A stretch of 64,000 bases of DNA from CBDCVD01 sp965224015 (GTDB taxonomy: Bacteria > Pseudomonadota > Alphaproteobacteria > Rhizobiales > CBDCVD01), in the NCBI GenBank assembly GCA_965224015.1, contig OZ245032.1, positions 2,852,001 through 2,916,000 on the forward strand, read 5' to 3'. Position numbers and translations under genes: made by a program. The notes beneath the pieces are model-generated. The model had not been told where the DNA came from and did no database searches. It saw nothing but the letters and a program-made list of their open reading frames with translations. Below are positions 27,888 through 37,290 of this stretch, piece by piece. Every line of letters starts with the position of its first letter. Position 1 is the first letter of the stretch.

Positions 27888-28660
27888 AGCGTGTCAGGTC
27901 TTAATAGAATCAATTCTGTTTCTCGATTGGCGAGGCGATTCCCAAGCTCAAGGCAATCGAAGAGCGATGTTTATCCATCTCTCAAGAGCGGCTTGGGCGT
28001 GGATCGCCTCGTCAATCGGAAACCCGAAGGGGTGCTTTTGCTATAGATTTAGAGGGCGACCAGCTTTATGGGGTTAGCTTTACCGCTCACAAAATGGGTA
28101 CAGCTAACCCCATGCTGATCTCATATGGACCTTAAGCCTCGTGCAAATAGCCCCCCTATATCCTGCGAGACTATACCAGCGGTATGGGCTTTATGGACAC
28201 GCCGACTGGTGTACTGCTTTGATAACACAACGCTTTGACGTCAAGGCATGAGTCATTGGCAAGGGCCCTTGGTATATGCCAGCGGTATGGGCTTTATGGA
28301 CACGCCGACTGGTGTACTGCTTTGATAACACAACGCTTTGACGTCAAGGCATGAGTCATTGGCAAGGGCCCTTGGTATATGCCAGCGGTATGGGCTTTAT
28401 GGACACGCCGACTGGTGTACTGCCTTGATAACATAACTCTTTGACGCTAATGCATGAGCCCTTGTCAAAGACCCTTGGTATTATAGCCAGGCCGCCTGAA
28501 AATGATTTCATTTTCAGGCGAAAAGCCGAGCGATAATAAAAGCTTATAGCTAAATGACTTTATTCTGATAAAGTCATTTAGCTATAAGGTTCATCTTGTC
28601 GCAAAATCGCCCAAGTACCTTTTGGCAGAATGGTTCTATTAAGACCTGATACGCTCTGGC
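27884..28660. repeat. Large composite C repeat with nested B, three tandem A copies and two palindromes
   Basis: The outer ends are inverted (CTAGAGCGTGTCAGGTCTTAATAGAA at 27885 and TTCTATTAAGACCTGATACGCTCT ending 28658). Inside, in order: C-left arm with CAATTCTGTTTCTCGATTGG, a B-type core (28036-28120), the CCCCCCTATATCCTGCGAGAC motif, three A units in tandem at an exact 103-bp period (about 28174, 28277, 28380), a 13-bp-arm hairpin (28493-28520) and a perfect 20-bp-arm hairpin (28544-28563/28568-28587). No coding sequence is supported. The inverted counterpart with one full A unit is at 60160-60575. Confidence 0.8.
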
Positions 28661-28765
28661 GCACGCCTTTGTGTTTGCATGTTGCGGGCGTATTTCAGGG
28701 CATCATTGTTTTCAGACTTTATTTGATGTACTGTCGTTTCGGGGTGCTGGAAGAGGACTTTCACA

Positions 28766-29689
28766 ATGACTCGGACCGCCTTTAATGCCAGCATAAGAGC
28801 GGGACGATCCGGTATGCGCCTGATGGGGTGTTATCTTCGCCGAACGAGACGAAGGGCGGGACGCGGCTTTGTCGCGGTCCTTATGACCGGCATTGTCGCT
28901 GGATGTGCCGGCTCCGGGCAAGTTCCGCCGGCGCCGGTTGGTGGTGGCACCAGCCAATCGGCGAATGAAAACAACATTGCCTCCCTGACAGCGGTTATCC
29001 AGGCAAATCCGCGAGACGCGGAGGCCTACAACACCCGCGGGGGCGCCTATGGAGAGGCGGGGCAGTACGAACTGGCTCTGGCTGATTTTAGCAAGGCCAT
29101 CCAACTGGACCCCTCTCACTATCGCGCCTACCGCAATCGCGGACTGACCCTAAGGCACATGGGACGCCTCGCGGATGCCTTGCAGGACTATAACCACGCT
29201 ATCCGCATCAATAGTGCGTACGCTCCGGCTTATTCCGGCCGCGCCAATCTGTATCACAAGGCGGGAAAGCCAAACCTGGCTCTGGTTGACTACAATCAGG
29301 CCATTCGTCTTGGGACCAAGGATGCCCAGACCTACCTCGCGCGGGCGCGGCTCTATCAGCTCAGCGGACTTCATGAAAAGGCTATTGAGGACCTGTCGGA
29401 GGCGCTGCGTCACGATCGTTCGTCGGCTGAGATTTATCAGGCGCGCGGCATCAGCTTGTTGCAAACCCAGCAATACGGCCCCGCCTACAATGATTTCAAT
29501 GATGCCCTTCGCATTGACAACAAGAATGCCGATTCCTGGTATTTACGAGGCCGTGCAGCGGAAAAAACCGGCAAGTTTGCCCGTGCCCGAAAATCCTATG
29601 AGAATGCATCCCGCTTGCCCAAGGGGCATCCCGAGGCCGTTAAGGCGTTGCATCGGCTCAATGGCGCTATCGGACAAGGGGGCGCTTGA
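28766..29689 (+). CDS. TPR-repeat lipoprotein
   Basis: 307 residues. A basic N-terminus is followed by a hydrophobic stretch and lipobox GIVAGC (Cys about residue 47), so it is probably anchored in a membrane facing the periplasm. From about residue 68 there are at least six tetratricopeptide repeats, for example AYNTRGGAYGEAGQYELALA, AYRNRGLTLRHMGRLADALQ and AYSGRANLYHKAGKPNLALV. TPR domains bind partner proteins; NlpI is a comparable lipoprotein. The exact start is uncertain: an ATG at 28766, and others at 28814 and 28823, are possible. It is convergent with ispE. Confidence 0.8.
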   Translation: MTRTAFNASIRAGRSGMRLMGCYLRRTRRRAGRGFVAVLMTGIVAGCAGSGQVPPAPVGGGTSQSANENNIASLTAVIQANPRDAEAYNTRGGAYGEAGQYELALADFSKAIQLDPSHYRAYRNRGLTLRHMGRLADALQDYNHAIRINSAYAPAYSGRANLYHKAGKPNLALVDYNQAIRLGTKDAQTYLARARLYQLSGLHEKAIEDLSEALRHDRSSAEIYQARGISLLQTQQYGPAYNDFNDALRIDNKNADSWYLRGRAAEKTGKFARARKSYENASRLPKGHPEAVKALHRLNGAIGQGGA

Positions 29690-29755
29690 TAGTGGTCAAG
29701 CGACAGACGTCAGGCGATGGTATCCTTGCAGCGCTTCACGGATTGGTTCCATCAA

Positions 29756-30634
29756 TCAGTGAGACGCTCCAAGAAGTTTTGCAGTTTGTGACCACCAGTG
29801 GGGGTGGTCGCGTTTGATGTGGCGGCGGGCGGTTTTGGCCTGTTCCCTGGTTTCAAACAGGCCAAAACACGTAGCACCGGAGCCGGACATGGATGTATAA
29901 AGGCATCCTGGCAGAATCTTTATCGCCGCGATGGTCTCTCCGATAACCGGCGCCAACGTCAGCGCCGGGGGCAAAAGGTCGTTGCGGCATCCCTGTAACC
30001 AGGTGATAAAGCCGGTTGTCGAAAATGCTTTCGGGAACTCTGGCAAGGGCCGGTTCGTGGCGGTTGTCAAGCCGGAAAACACCTGCGGGGTCGTGACCGC
30101 GACAGCGGGATTAACCAGCAGGAGAGCCAGATCGGGCAGGCTGGGCACCAGCGCAATCACGTCGCCGCGCCCACGCATGCGGCACGCCCGCCCGTGAACG
30201 CACACCGGTACATCCGATCCCAGTTTCGCCGCCAGACGTTGCAACCGAGACGGCGTAATATTAATATTGAAAAGCGCAACAATACCCGTTAAAGCCGCTG
30301 CCGCGTCCGCAGAACCGCCGCCAAGCCCCGCAGCCACAGGCAGGTTTTTCTGAAGGTTGATCGCGACCTTTTGCACGCGCATATCAACATCGCGCGACAG
30401 TAAAGCCACGGCTTTGTCGATCATGTTCTGCCCGGATGTTGCATGGGGTGAAAGCAGCGCGCGCGCGTGGGGGCCGTGCACCGTGAGACAATACCGGTCA
30501 TGACGGCTAAGCGTCAGGGCGTCGTGAAGGTCAGCAAATGCAACCAGGGAATCGAGATCGTGGTACCCATCGCCGCGCCTGCCGGTGACGTGCAGCGCCA
30601 GGTTAATTTTGGCGTGGGCGTGGGCAACGATCAT
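29756..30634 (-). CDS. ispE: 4-diphosphocytidyl-2-C-methyl-D-erythritol kinase
   Basis: From ATG 30634 the protein is 292 residues (MIVAHAHAKINLALHVTGRR). It has the GHMP-kinase signature PVAAGLGGGSADAAAAL near residue 100 and SGSGATCFGLF near the C-terminus. It phosphorylates CDP-methylerythritol in the MEP isoprenoid pathway. The frame extends eight codons further upstream to a GTG, but homology starts at the ATG. A TPR gene lies just upstream on the same strand, a common alphaproteobacterial pairing, although a D-type repeat now sits between them. Confidence 0.95.
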   Translation of the reverse strand: MIVAHAHAKINLALHVTGRRGDGYHDLDSLVAFADLHDALTLSRHDRYCLTVHGPHARALLSPHATSGQNMIDKAVALLSRDVDMRVQKVAINLQKNLPVAAGLGGGSADAAAALTGIVALFNINITPSRLQRLAAKLGSDVPVCVHGRACRMRGRGDVIALVPSLPDLALLLVNPAVAVTTPQVFSGLTTATNRPLPEFPKAFSTTGFITWLQGCRNDLLPPALTLAPVIGETIAAIKILPGCLYTSMSGSGATCFGLFETREQAKTARRHIKRDHPHWWSQTAKLLGASH

Positions 30635-30654
30635 AGCCTGCGAGACCGTGTTCA

Positions 30655-30807
30655 CCAAAGCTGGAAACGTTTATTGACGATCTGGCCAGCCCGCTCCCCA
30701 ACCTTGGCTCCCCGATGAATGGCCACCTGCACCCGATGAACTTACCAGGGACAACCTCTTGGCGTTATACACCTAGAGCATGTCAGGTCTTAATAGAAAT
30801 GCCCAAC
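30655..30807. repeat. D-type and C-type ends between ispE and its TPR neighbour
   Basis: GCTGGAAACGTTTATTGACGATCTGGCCAGCCCGCTCCCC (D motif, 30659-30698) is followed by TAGAGCATGTCAGGTCTTAATAGAAATG (C end, 30775-30802). The C end abuts the stop codon of the TPR gene. The insertion separates two genes that are often co-transcribed. Confidence 0.55.
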
Positions 30808-32715
30808 TCAGTTTTGGCTATCCTCGTTGACCTTGGCGGCGGTATCCGAGGGCTCTTCCGGCATGCCGTTCTTGATCTTGGCAAGGATTTTTTCCAATTG
30901 ATCGGGCTCAGGTTTAAGATCGCGCGCGTGGATCCACTGAAAGCGGGCTTCCAGCTTGCGCCCAATCTGCCAGTAAGCGTCCCCCAAATGATCATTGATT
31001 GTCGGATCGTGAGGGCGCAGTTGCACGGCGCGCTCAAGTTCCTTGACCGCGTCAGTATAGTTGCCAAGCTTGTAGTGGGCCCACCCCAAACTGTCGACAA
31101 TAAAGCCGTCGCGTGGGCGCAGCGCGACAGCGCGTTCAATCATTTTCAAGGCGCGGCGCAGGTGGATACCCTGATCAACCCATGAATAGCCCAAATAATT
31201 CAGAACCAGCGGTTGGTCTTTGGAAAGTTCCAAAGACTTAAGAAAATCAACCTCGGCTTTGGCCCAGACATTGGTGCGCTCATAGGCGATGCCACGATGA
31301 TAGTAAATCCGCCAGTGATGCTCCCTGATGTGTTCAATGGCTTCGATTCCACGAGAATAAACCTCGGCCGCCTTTGCATATTTTTCCTGATCCCGCAGTA
31401 CCACCCCCAGGGAGATGACGGCATCAAGATCGCCAGGGTTTTCATCGATCAACGTTTCAAGGCGGCGCTCCGCCTCTTCCTTCTCGCCGATATCGTAAAG
31501 GTTCAGTCCGACCTTGATCTCGGCATTGCGCCTGAGGGTGGACTGGGCGGGAATGGCATCATAATAGGCGATCGCCTGCCGCTTATTGTCGAGCGTATCA
31601 AAAGTGTCGGCAAGGGAGAACAGAACCCATTCCGAGTCATCGTCCAGATAGCGGGCAAATTGCAAATACATGGCCCCGATATCCTCGGCTCCATCGTACC
31701 TCAAAGCCGTTCCATAGCCATATAGCGCCTCGGCCGCCCCTTCCTGGACGGTTTTTACCAAAGGCCTTGCCGCCTCCCCTTCGGCTATATCCTTTTGCAA
31801 TTGCGTCAGGTAAGGCAAATTGTTGCTCGTTTCGCCATATTTGGACACGACCGCCAAGGCCTTGTCTTTTTGCTTGTTCGCAAGCAAGCGCCGCGCATAG
31901 GCCTCCATGACCCGCAGCGCCACATTCTCAACTTCATAGGCGTCTTTCAAGCGCCGAGTCGCCTGGCTGTCCAAACCTTCAATATCCGCCATGAGCCCCG
32001 CATGGAAATCCTTAAAACTCTGGTACCAGTTTTCATTTGGCAAGGCGTCGATAGCCGCAATGGCCTCTTTGGCGCCGGCTGCCCCCATGGTTGCCCAAGC
32101 AGCCAGCAAACTGGCTCCCAGGTCCTCCTTGCCGTTCTCGATGATGACATCAAAATGGCCCCGAGCCTTTACATATTCGCGGTTCTTCAGGCTACGAATA
32201 CCAATCACCAGATTGGCAAGCCTGTGCATGTTTTTTTGATTAACCAGCTTTTCGGCAATAACAAAACCGTTGTCCATGCGTCCGGCCGCCAGTTGATAAA
32301 GGAGCGCCCGGTCCCAAACGGATTCATTGTCCGGGCCCTGTTCCAGAATTGACCAGTACAGGTCCGCCGCGGTGATGATGTCGCGTTCCTTACCGGCGTG
32401 CAGGGCGGCCAGATAGCGCCCCGAGGTTGTCGTACTGGAAAACGCGTCAATCAGCTCCTGCGTCAGCTGACGCGTTGGTGCCTCCTTCGCCTCCGCAGCC
32501 CCTGGGAGCGTCCCCCATGCCAGGACTGCCAGGCAGGCAGCAAACCCGACCGAACGCACATGTTTTGTAAGAGCCAGGGGCCATTGCGGCGAACAGCAGA
32601 CGCCACCCCGTATTGCCAAGTCATCGGTTGCCCTTGTCGGCACCCCTGGAAAAATCGATTGCATTGTTACCATCACCCCCTCAGTCCTGTTGTCACGAAC
32701 ATTACCTTTCATCAT
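30808..32715 (-). CDS. Exported TPR-repeat protein
   Basis: Up to 635 residues; the start is uncertain, with MQSIFPGVPTRA (18 residues in) also possible. A hydrophobic segment (about 55-73, ending PGAAEA) suggests export. The rest is TPR/helical repeats, clearest towards the C-terminus: LGVVLRDQEKYAKAAEVYSR, YYHRGIAYERTNVWAKAEVD, LGWAHYKLGNYTDAVKELER and HLGDAYWQIGRKLEARFQW. Proteins of this type are often found next to ispE in alphaproteobacteria, with no established function. The gene runs in the same direction as ispE. Confidence 0.85.
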   Translation of the reverse strand: MMKGNVRDNRTEGVMVTMQSIFPGVPTRATDDLAIRGGVCCSPQWPLALTKHVRSVGFAACLAVLAWGTLPGAAEAKEAPTRQLTQELIDAFSSTTTSGRYLAALHAGKERDIITAADLYWSILEQGPDNESVWDRALLYQLAAGRMDNGFVIAEKLVNQKNMHRLANLVIGIRSLKNREYVKARGHFDVIIENGKEDLGASLLAAWATMGAAGAKEAIAAIDALPNENWYQSFKDFHAGLMADIEGLDSQATRRLKDAYEVENVALRVMEAYARRLLANKQKDKALAVVSKYGETSNNLPYLTQLQKDIAEGEAARPLVKTVQEGAAEALYGYGTALRYDGAEDIGAMYLQFARYLDDDSEWVLFSLADTFDTLDNKRQAIAYYDAIPAQSTLRRNAEIKVGLNLYDIGEKEEAERRLETLIDENPGDLDAVISLGVVLRDQEKYAKAAEVYSRGIEAIEHIREHHWRIYYHRGIAYERTNVWAKAEVDFLKSLELSKDQPLVLNYLGYSWVDQGIHLRRALKMIERAVALRPRDGFIVDSLGWAHYKLGNYTDAVKELERAVQLRPHDPTINDHLGDAYWQIGRKLEARFQWIHARDLKPEPDQLEKILAKIKNGMPEEPSDTAAKVNEDSQN

Positions 32716-33110
32716 CGCCTAACATTAAATGTTTTGATTCCGATCCGGGCCTGAACGTGAATGTGTCGCGCAGATTCTGCATTGACCGGTACGCCTGCCC
32801 CCAGTCTACCCGCCGAATAAGGAGTGAATACGGCTTTAAGAGAGAATTTGCCTTAGAGCAAACCCCATGGCACGGCGGCAATCGTCTGTCCTATTGATAA
32901 CTGTATCGCAAGAATTCATAATATACCCATAATGCCCTCCGCTATTTGTTTTTCGCGTTTCGGCGGGCAGGCCCTGGGCGTCAAGGCCGCCGGCCTAAGC
33001 CTGCACTACCCATACACAGAGGGCAATATTTTTGTTAATAAGAGGGTATAGCCTTGTCATGCAAAGCCTGTACAGGTGGCACGGGGCGATCCGGCAGGGG
33101 AGAGAGCGCG
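32716..33110. other. Divergent promoter region
   Basis: About 395 bp between the leftward TPR gene and the rightward Sel1 gene. No gene, no A-E repeat. The segment 32890-33060 is AT-richer and could hold the Sel1 promoter; AGGGGAGAGAGCG (33096-33108) is a strong ribosome binding site for the ATG at 33111. Confidence 0.4.
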
Positions 33111-33881
33111 ATGGTTTTAAAAACCCGAAGAGATAAATCGGCACGGGATGGGGTTCCAGCCTCAATCCTGCCAATCTCGCTAATCTCGATTGTGCGCTCG
33201 GGGTTCGTGGCATGCGCCTTTGTCGTTCTGCTGTTTCCAACCAACCCGAGGGCTCAGGCGCAAGGCACGGCTACGGGCGATTCCGAACGCATCAAGGCTC
33301 TGCAAAATGCCTGCGACAGTGGTTATATGGGAGTTTGCTATTATCTCGCGACCGCCTTTGATGAGGGCAATGGCGTTCCTGTCGACAAAGCCCGTGCGGT
33401 GGCGCTCTACCAGAAGGCCTGCGATGGTGGGCATATGCGAGGTTGCTATAATCTCGCGGTCTCCTATTACAACGGTGAGGGCGTTCCTGTTGACAAAGCC
33501 CGTGCGGCGGCGCTCTCCCAGAAGGCCTGCGATGGTGGGCATATGCGAGGTTGCTATAACCTCGCGGCCTCCTTTGATGAGGGTAATGGCATTCCTGTTG
33601 ACAAAGCCCGTGCGATAGCCCTTTACCAAAAGGCTTGCGACGGTCGCAATATGGATGGCTGCTATAGCCTCGCGGCCTCCTTTGATGCGGGTGATGGCGT
33701 TCCTGTTGACAAAGCCCGTGCGATAGCCCTTTACCGAAAGGCTTGCGTCGGTGGCAAAATGGATAGCTGCCATAACCTCGCGGTCTCCTATTACAACGGC
33801 GATGGCGTTCCTGTCAACAAAGCCCGCGCAGCGGCTCTATACAAGATAGCTTGCGATAGCGGTCTCAGTCAGGCCTGTTAG
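33111..33881 (+). CDS. Cysteine-rich Sel1-repeat protein (Hcp-like)
   Basis: 256 residues from ATG 33111. A membrane/signal segment (about 33-53, ending AQAQG) is followed by five to six Sel1-like repeats of 36 residues. Each has the pattern GVPVDKARA.ALYQKACDGG, then HMRGCYNLAxSYYNG. Two cysteines eight residues apart per repeat match the disulfide-stapled repeats of helicobacter cysteine-rich proteins. The protein is probably periplasmic or secreted and binds other proteins. Repeats are close to identical even in DNA, suggesting recent expansion or gene conversion. It converges on secB. Confidence 0.85.
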   Translation: MVLKTRRDKSARDGVPASILPISLISIVRSGFVACAFVVLLFPTNPRAQAQGTATGDSERIKALQNACDSGYMGVCYYLATAFDEGNGVPVDKARAVALYQKACDGGHMRGCYNLAVSYYNGEGVPVDKARAAALSQKACDGGHMRGCYNLAASFDEGNGIPVDKARAIALYQKACDGRNMDGCYSLAASFDAGDGVPVDKARAIALYRKACVGGKMDSCHNLAVSYYNGDGVPVNKARAAALYKIACDSGLSQAC

Positions 33882-33913
33882 CGCGCCTCATCTTTTTTGA
33901 TCTTTATGGACAG

Positions 33914-34441
33914 TCAGGTTGAAGCGGCACTGCCATCCCCGTTGATCGCGGGCTTGGCGCCTTGATCGGCACTCGCCTGGGCGTTTTCCATCTTTTCCTG
34001 GTACAGCCCGGCAAAGTCGATCGGATCAATCATGAGAGGGGGAAAGCCGCCGTTCTGGCTAACGGTAGCGACGATTTGCCGGGCAAAGGGAAACAGGGTG
34101 CGTGGGCACTCAACGAGCACGAGCGGCCCGAGCAGATCGTCGGGAGCGTTCTCAATGCGAAACACACCCCCATACATGAGCTCAATATTAAAGAGCAGGT
34201 CATCGTCCTTGCCCGCCTGCGCCTTGATGCTCAACTCCACCGCGTGTTCATTATCGCCGATACGCTCCGCATGAACATTGATGTTAATGTCAATTTCCGG
34301 CGTTGATTCCTTGGGCAAAAGCGAATTGGGCGCAAACGGATTTTCGAACGAGAAATCCTTGATGTATTGCGCCAACACGATTATGCTGGGTTGAGTATTT
34401 GAGCTGGTATCGGCTTGCGTATTGGGGGCATTTTCGGTCAT
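33914..34441 (-). CDS. secB: Protein-export chaperone SecB
   Basis: 175 residues. The core has QYIKDFSFENPFAPNSL, IDININVHAERIGDNEHAVE and the highly conserved CPRTLFPFARQIVATVSQNGGFPPLMIDPIDF (split here for length). SecB is a homotetramer that keeps preproteins unfolded and hands them to SecA. The N- and C-terminal tails are polar, as usual. It is convergent with the Sel1 gene; the upstream spacer to the Tim44-like gene is divergent. Confidence 0.96.
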   Translation of the reverse strand: MTENAPNTQADTSSNTQPSIIVLAQYIKDFSFENPFAPNSLLPKESTPEIDININVHAERIGDNEHAVELSIKAQAGKDDDLLFNIELMYGGVFRIENAPDDLLGPLVLVECPRTLFPFARQIVATVSQNGGFPPLMIDPIDFAGLYQEKMENAQASADQGAKPAINGDGSAAST

Positions 34442-35092
34442 GGTGTTTCCGTTCGTTTAATTGATGCCAAGGGGCAATCGGTGCAGGTAAGGCCTGACTG
34501 TCGTGCGCTGAGAAACACGACTGGCATGGGTTAACCCCAAGACACTGGCGCATTGGGCTATCACGCTCAAGCCCTCACTGCAACCCTGTAAATTGTCTCT
34601 CGGCAGGGCAAACCGCAAATTTATCGGCATAATTAACCGGATATTCCCTTATTGTGGTAACATAAATCGATTTTGTTGTTCACTGTGATGCCAATCACGG
34701 CTTGGATCGCGGGCATGGGAATAGTACAATCGGCGTTCGGAACAGGAGATTTGCGTCTGGGCGCGTTTGGTGGTCCTTTAATTTTCGCCTTCGATTGCCC
34801 ATATTTATCTGCAAGACTATTATTTCGGCGCGAGAGAGCGAAGGAGCCAGGGAGCCGGGGAGGACGCCGACATAATTGCGTCCATAATTGCATCGAACAC
34901 CCCAATGCCGTTTCAGGCGCCGGATGATGCGATTGACGTTACAACGAAGTATCAGCATATGGGAATTCGGCACCACAGACCCTATAGCAAAACCCATGCT
35001 GATCTAGCCGCCAGGCCACACCACGGGTTTTGAAAACAAGACCAACGGTCTCGAAAAAAATGCAACCGTTGGTCCAAGCAAATGGAAGTTTC
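34442..35092. other. Gene-free spacer between secB and the Tim44-like gene
   Basis: 650 bp without a gene I can support. Frames at 34633-34905 (minus) and 34673-34927 (plus) overlap each other and match nothing I know. A B-type remnant (CTATAGCAAAACCCATGCTGATCTAG) lies at 34982-35007. Other alphaproteobacteria often have fxsA here; I see no recognisable trace of it. Confidence 0.35.
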
Positions 35093-35854
35093 ATGACAGG
35101 TATATTGGATCCGGTCACACTTATCTTTTTCGTTGTTGCGCTGGTCATATTTATGCGCCTGTTCAGCGTGCTGGGAGGGCGCACCGGCGGAGAGCCGCCA
35201 AGCTATGATTCCTTTCACCCAAACCACGGCAACAGGGAAAAAGATAATGGTAACGTCATTCCGCTGCCGGGCCATGAGCAAAAACGTGAGCCCTTGACAG
35301 CGTCCCCCGGAGGCGAGCGCGACAATCTGGAAATTGACATGAAATATATCGCCCGCTCCGATAGCTCCGACATCAGTGAGGAAAGCCGGCAAAGGCAGGA
35401 GAATATTGTTTCTGTTTTGAAAAGCGTTGCCGCTGCAGCTCCGTCTTTTGAGATCAGCCGGTTCATCGAAGGGGCCAAAATAGCCTACGAGATGATTGTA
35501 ACCGGCTTTGCTAATGGGGATCGCGATACTCTCAAGCCGCTCCTTTCCAGGGAAGTCTACAGCGGATTTGACAAGGCTATTGCTGAACGGGAAAACAACG
35601 CCCAGGAGCTACAGTTTCAATTCATCGGCATTGGCTCGGCGACCATTGCAGGCGCATCCCTGGTGGACAAGGTTGCTCAAATTACCGTGCATTTTTCCAG
35701 TGAGGTCGTCTCCGCCCTGCGCGATCGATCAGGGGAAATCATCGATGGCAGCGAGACCCATGTTTCACAGGTCGAGGACATCTGGACCTTTGAGCGCAAC
35801 GTCACCGCCCGCGATCCCAACTGGCTGCTGGTTGCTACACGGTCTCCGGTGTAG
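35093..35854 (+). CDS. Tim44/TimA-like membrane-anchored protein
   Basis: 253 residues from ATG 35093 (MTGILDPVTLIFFVVALVIF), with a single N-terminal membrane helix (about 6-24), a charged disordered linker and a C-terminal Tim44-like domain (about 120-253): FIEGAKIAYEMIVTGFANGD, then DTLKPLLSREVYSGFDKAI and EDIWTFERNVTARDPNWLL. The family is found in alphaproteobacteria and is related to mitochondrial Tim44; a role in membrane protein handling is inferred. The order secB (divergent), Tim44-like, mltA, Smr is typical, but Smr is displaced here. Confidence 0.88.
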   Translation: MTGILDPVTLIFFVVALVIFMRLFSVLGGRTGGEPPSYDSFHPNHGNREKDNGNVIPLPGHEQKREPLTASPGGERDNLEIDMKYIARSDSSDISEESRQRQENIVSVLKSVAAAAPSFEISRFIEGAKIAYEMIVTGFANGDRDTLKPLLSREVYSGFDKAIAERENNAQELQFQFIGIGSATIAGASLVDKVAQITVHFSSEVVSALRDRSGEIIDGSETHVSQVEDIWTFERNVTARDPNWLLVATRSPV

Positions 35855-35892
35855 ATTTCCGCCGCACGGTGAGTTTTTCTGTTTCCCCGCCT

Positions 35893-35999
35893 TATACCAT
35901 TGGGTTTTGTGTTTGCCCGTTCGCCCGGGTTGAAAACCGTTGTTTTATCGGCACAATACAAGAAGTCAGCGTGTACAAAAAGCCAACGCCGCTGGTATA
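35893..35999 (-). repeat. A2-type miniature repeat
   Basis: Ends TTATACCATTGGG and CGCTGGTATAA are inverted, and the centre contains GTTGAAAACCGTTGTTTTATCGG, shared with the copy next to tuf. It lies between the Tim44-like gene and mltA, 44 bp before the mltA ATG. Confidence 0.7.
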
Positions 36000-36042
36000 A
36001 TGCCGTTGTCGGGAAAAATTGCAACTTTGATTTTTGATTTCA

Positions 36043-37206
36043 ATGACACGCTCCAGGTCTTCATCTGAGAGACAAATTACCCTTGAGCGGTTGTCTTTTT
36101 CCGCCGTTGCAGGATGGCAGGTGGACGATTTAACCAAGGCCTTTTCGGCGTTTGCGCGCTCATGCGAGCACGTGGCCGGGCGGGGTATGGCGCTCAGGGC
36201 GCGCCCTTTCGGTTTTGCGCCCGCGGCGTGGGAGCGGATTTGCCTGGGAGCCGTCCGGTATCGCGAGGGTATCCATGATGAGGCTCAGGCACGACAGTTT
36301 TTCGAGACCCATTTCCGCCCCTACCGGATTTCAGCGCCTTCGCACAAGAGCCATTTCACCGCATATTTCGAACCGCAGGTTCGAGGGCGGCGAGATCGCA
36401 GCGATTGTTTCCGCGTTCCCCTTCTCAAGCCCCCTTGCAATTTGGTATCGTTCGAGAAAAGGGCGCGTCCCGCCTCAATCGCGTCGCACCTGATGCGCGG
36501 GTGCGAAAACCACGATGGCAGTTTCACCGCGTGCCCCGATCGCCAGGCGATCGAATCCGGTGCACTTGCAGGGCAGGACCTGGAACTGGTTTGGCTTGAT
36601 GACCCTGTGGCGGCATACTTTATTCACATTCAAGGTTCCGCCCGCGTTGTGTTACCCGATGCAACGCTCATGCGTTTGACCTATGCCGATAAGAACGGCT
36701 ACCCCTACACGTCGATTGGCAAGGCCATGGTCGCAAAAGGCCTGCTGCCCGGTGATAACGTCACTCTTGAGAGCATCCAGGCGTGGTTGCGCGCGCACCC
36801 CAAACAGCGCGACAACGTGCTGTGGCAAAACAGATCCTATATCTTTTTTCGCCATGTTCGGGGTCTCGACCCTGATTTGGGACCGCGCGCCGCGGCAGGG
36901 ATCCAATTGACCCCGAAACGCAGTATTGCCGTTGATCGCAGGCTTTTTGGTTTCCATATCCCCTTCTGGATTGCCGCAGACCTGCCGGGGGGCAGTGCTT
37001 TTGGACATTCCCGGCAGGTAAGGGTTCCGTTTAACCGTTTGATGATCGCTCAGGACACCGGCTCTGCGATTGTTGGCAGCAGGCGGGCAGACCTGTTTCT
37101 TGGTGCTGGGGAGGCTATCGGTCGCCATGCTGGACGCATAAACCACTACGGTGATATGATCATGTTTCGCCCACCGGGGCCTGCCAGGATCACTGTTGTG
37201 TGCTGA
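36043..37206 (+). CDS. mltA: Membrane-bound lytic murein transglycosylase A
   Basis: 387 residues from ATG 36043. The N-terminal region VAGWQVDDLTKAFSAFARSC and FETHFRPYRI, the MltA barrel with FTAYFEPQVRG and YPYTSIGKAMVAKGLL, and the C-terminal 3D domain with LMIAQDTGSAIVGSRRADLF are all present; the aspartates of the last motif include the expected catalytic residue. It cleaves the MurNAc-GlcNAc bond of peptidoglycan to form anhydro-muropeptides. I see no clear lipobox or signal peptide from this start, which is odd for a protein acting outside the membrane but is also seen in some annotated alphaproteobacterial homologues. Confidence 0.93.
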   Translation: MTRSRSSSERQITLERLSFSAVAGWQVDDLTKAFSAFARSCEHVAGRGMALRARPFGFAPAAWERICLGAVRYREGIHDEAQARQFFETHFRPYRISAPSHKSHFTAYFEPQVRGRRDRSDCFRVPLLKPPCNLVSFEKRARPASIASHLMRGCENHDGSFTACPDRQAIESGALAGQDLELVWLDDPVAAYFIHIQGSARVVLPDATLMRLTYADKNGYPYTSIGKAMVAKGLLPGDNVTLESIQAWLRAHPKQRDNVLWQNRSYIFFRHVRGLDPDLGPRAAAGIQLTPKRSIAVDRRLFGFHIPFWIAADLPGGSAFGHSRQVRVPFNRLMIAQDTGSAIVGSRRADLFLGAGEAIGRHAGRINHYGDMIMFRPPGPARITVVC

Positions 37207-37214
37207 ACACATGG

Positions 37215-37285
37215 TGATCGGAGCGGGTAGGCCAGGCCTTAGATAGGGGCGAGGCCGTTAACAGACGTTTCCATTTTTGTGGGTA
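37215..37285. repeat. D-type repeat at the left edge of the island
   Basis: GGAGCGGGTAGGCCAGGCCTTAG and AACAGACGTTTCCATTTTTGTG match the D motif. It lies immediately between mltA and the first accessory gene, so it may mark the left boundary of the RHS island. Confidence 0.5.
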
Positions 37286-37290
37286 AAGCA

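Noticed and set aside
28174..28483. Three regularly spaced repeats, CRISPR-like at first sight
   Set aside because: The whole 103-bp unit is repeated with no unique spacers, and the unit is a dispersed element with TACCA/TGGTA ends.
34633..34927. Overlapping frames between secB and the Tim44-like gene (possible fxsA remnant)
   Set aside because: Neither frame shows FxsA-like helices or any known family; the two are on opposite strands over the same DNA.
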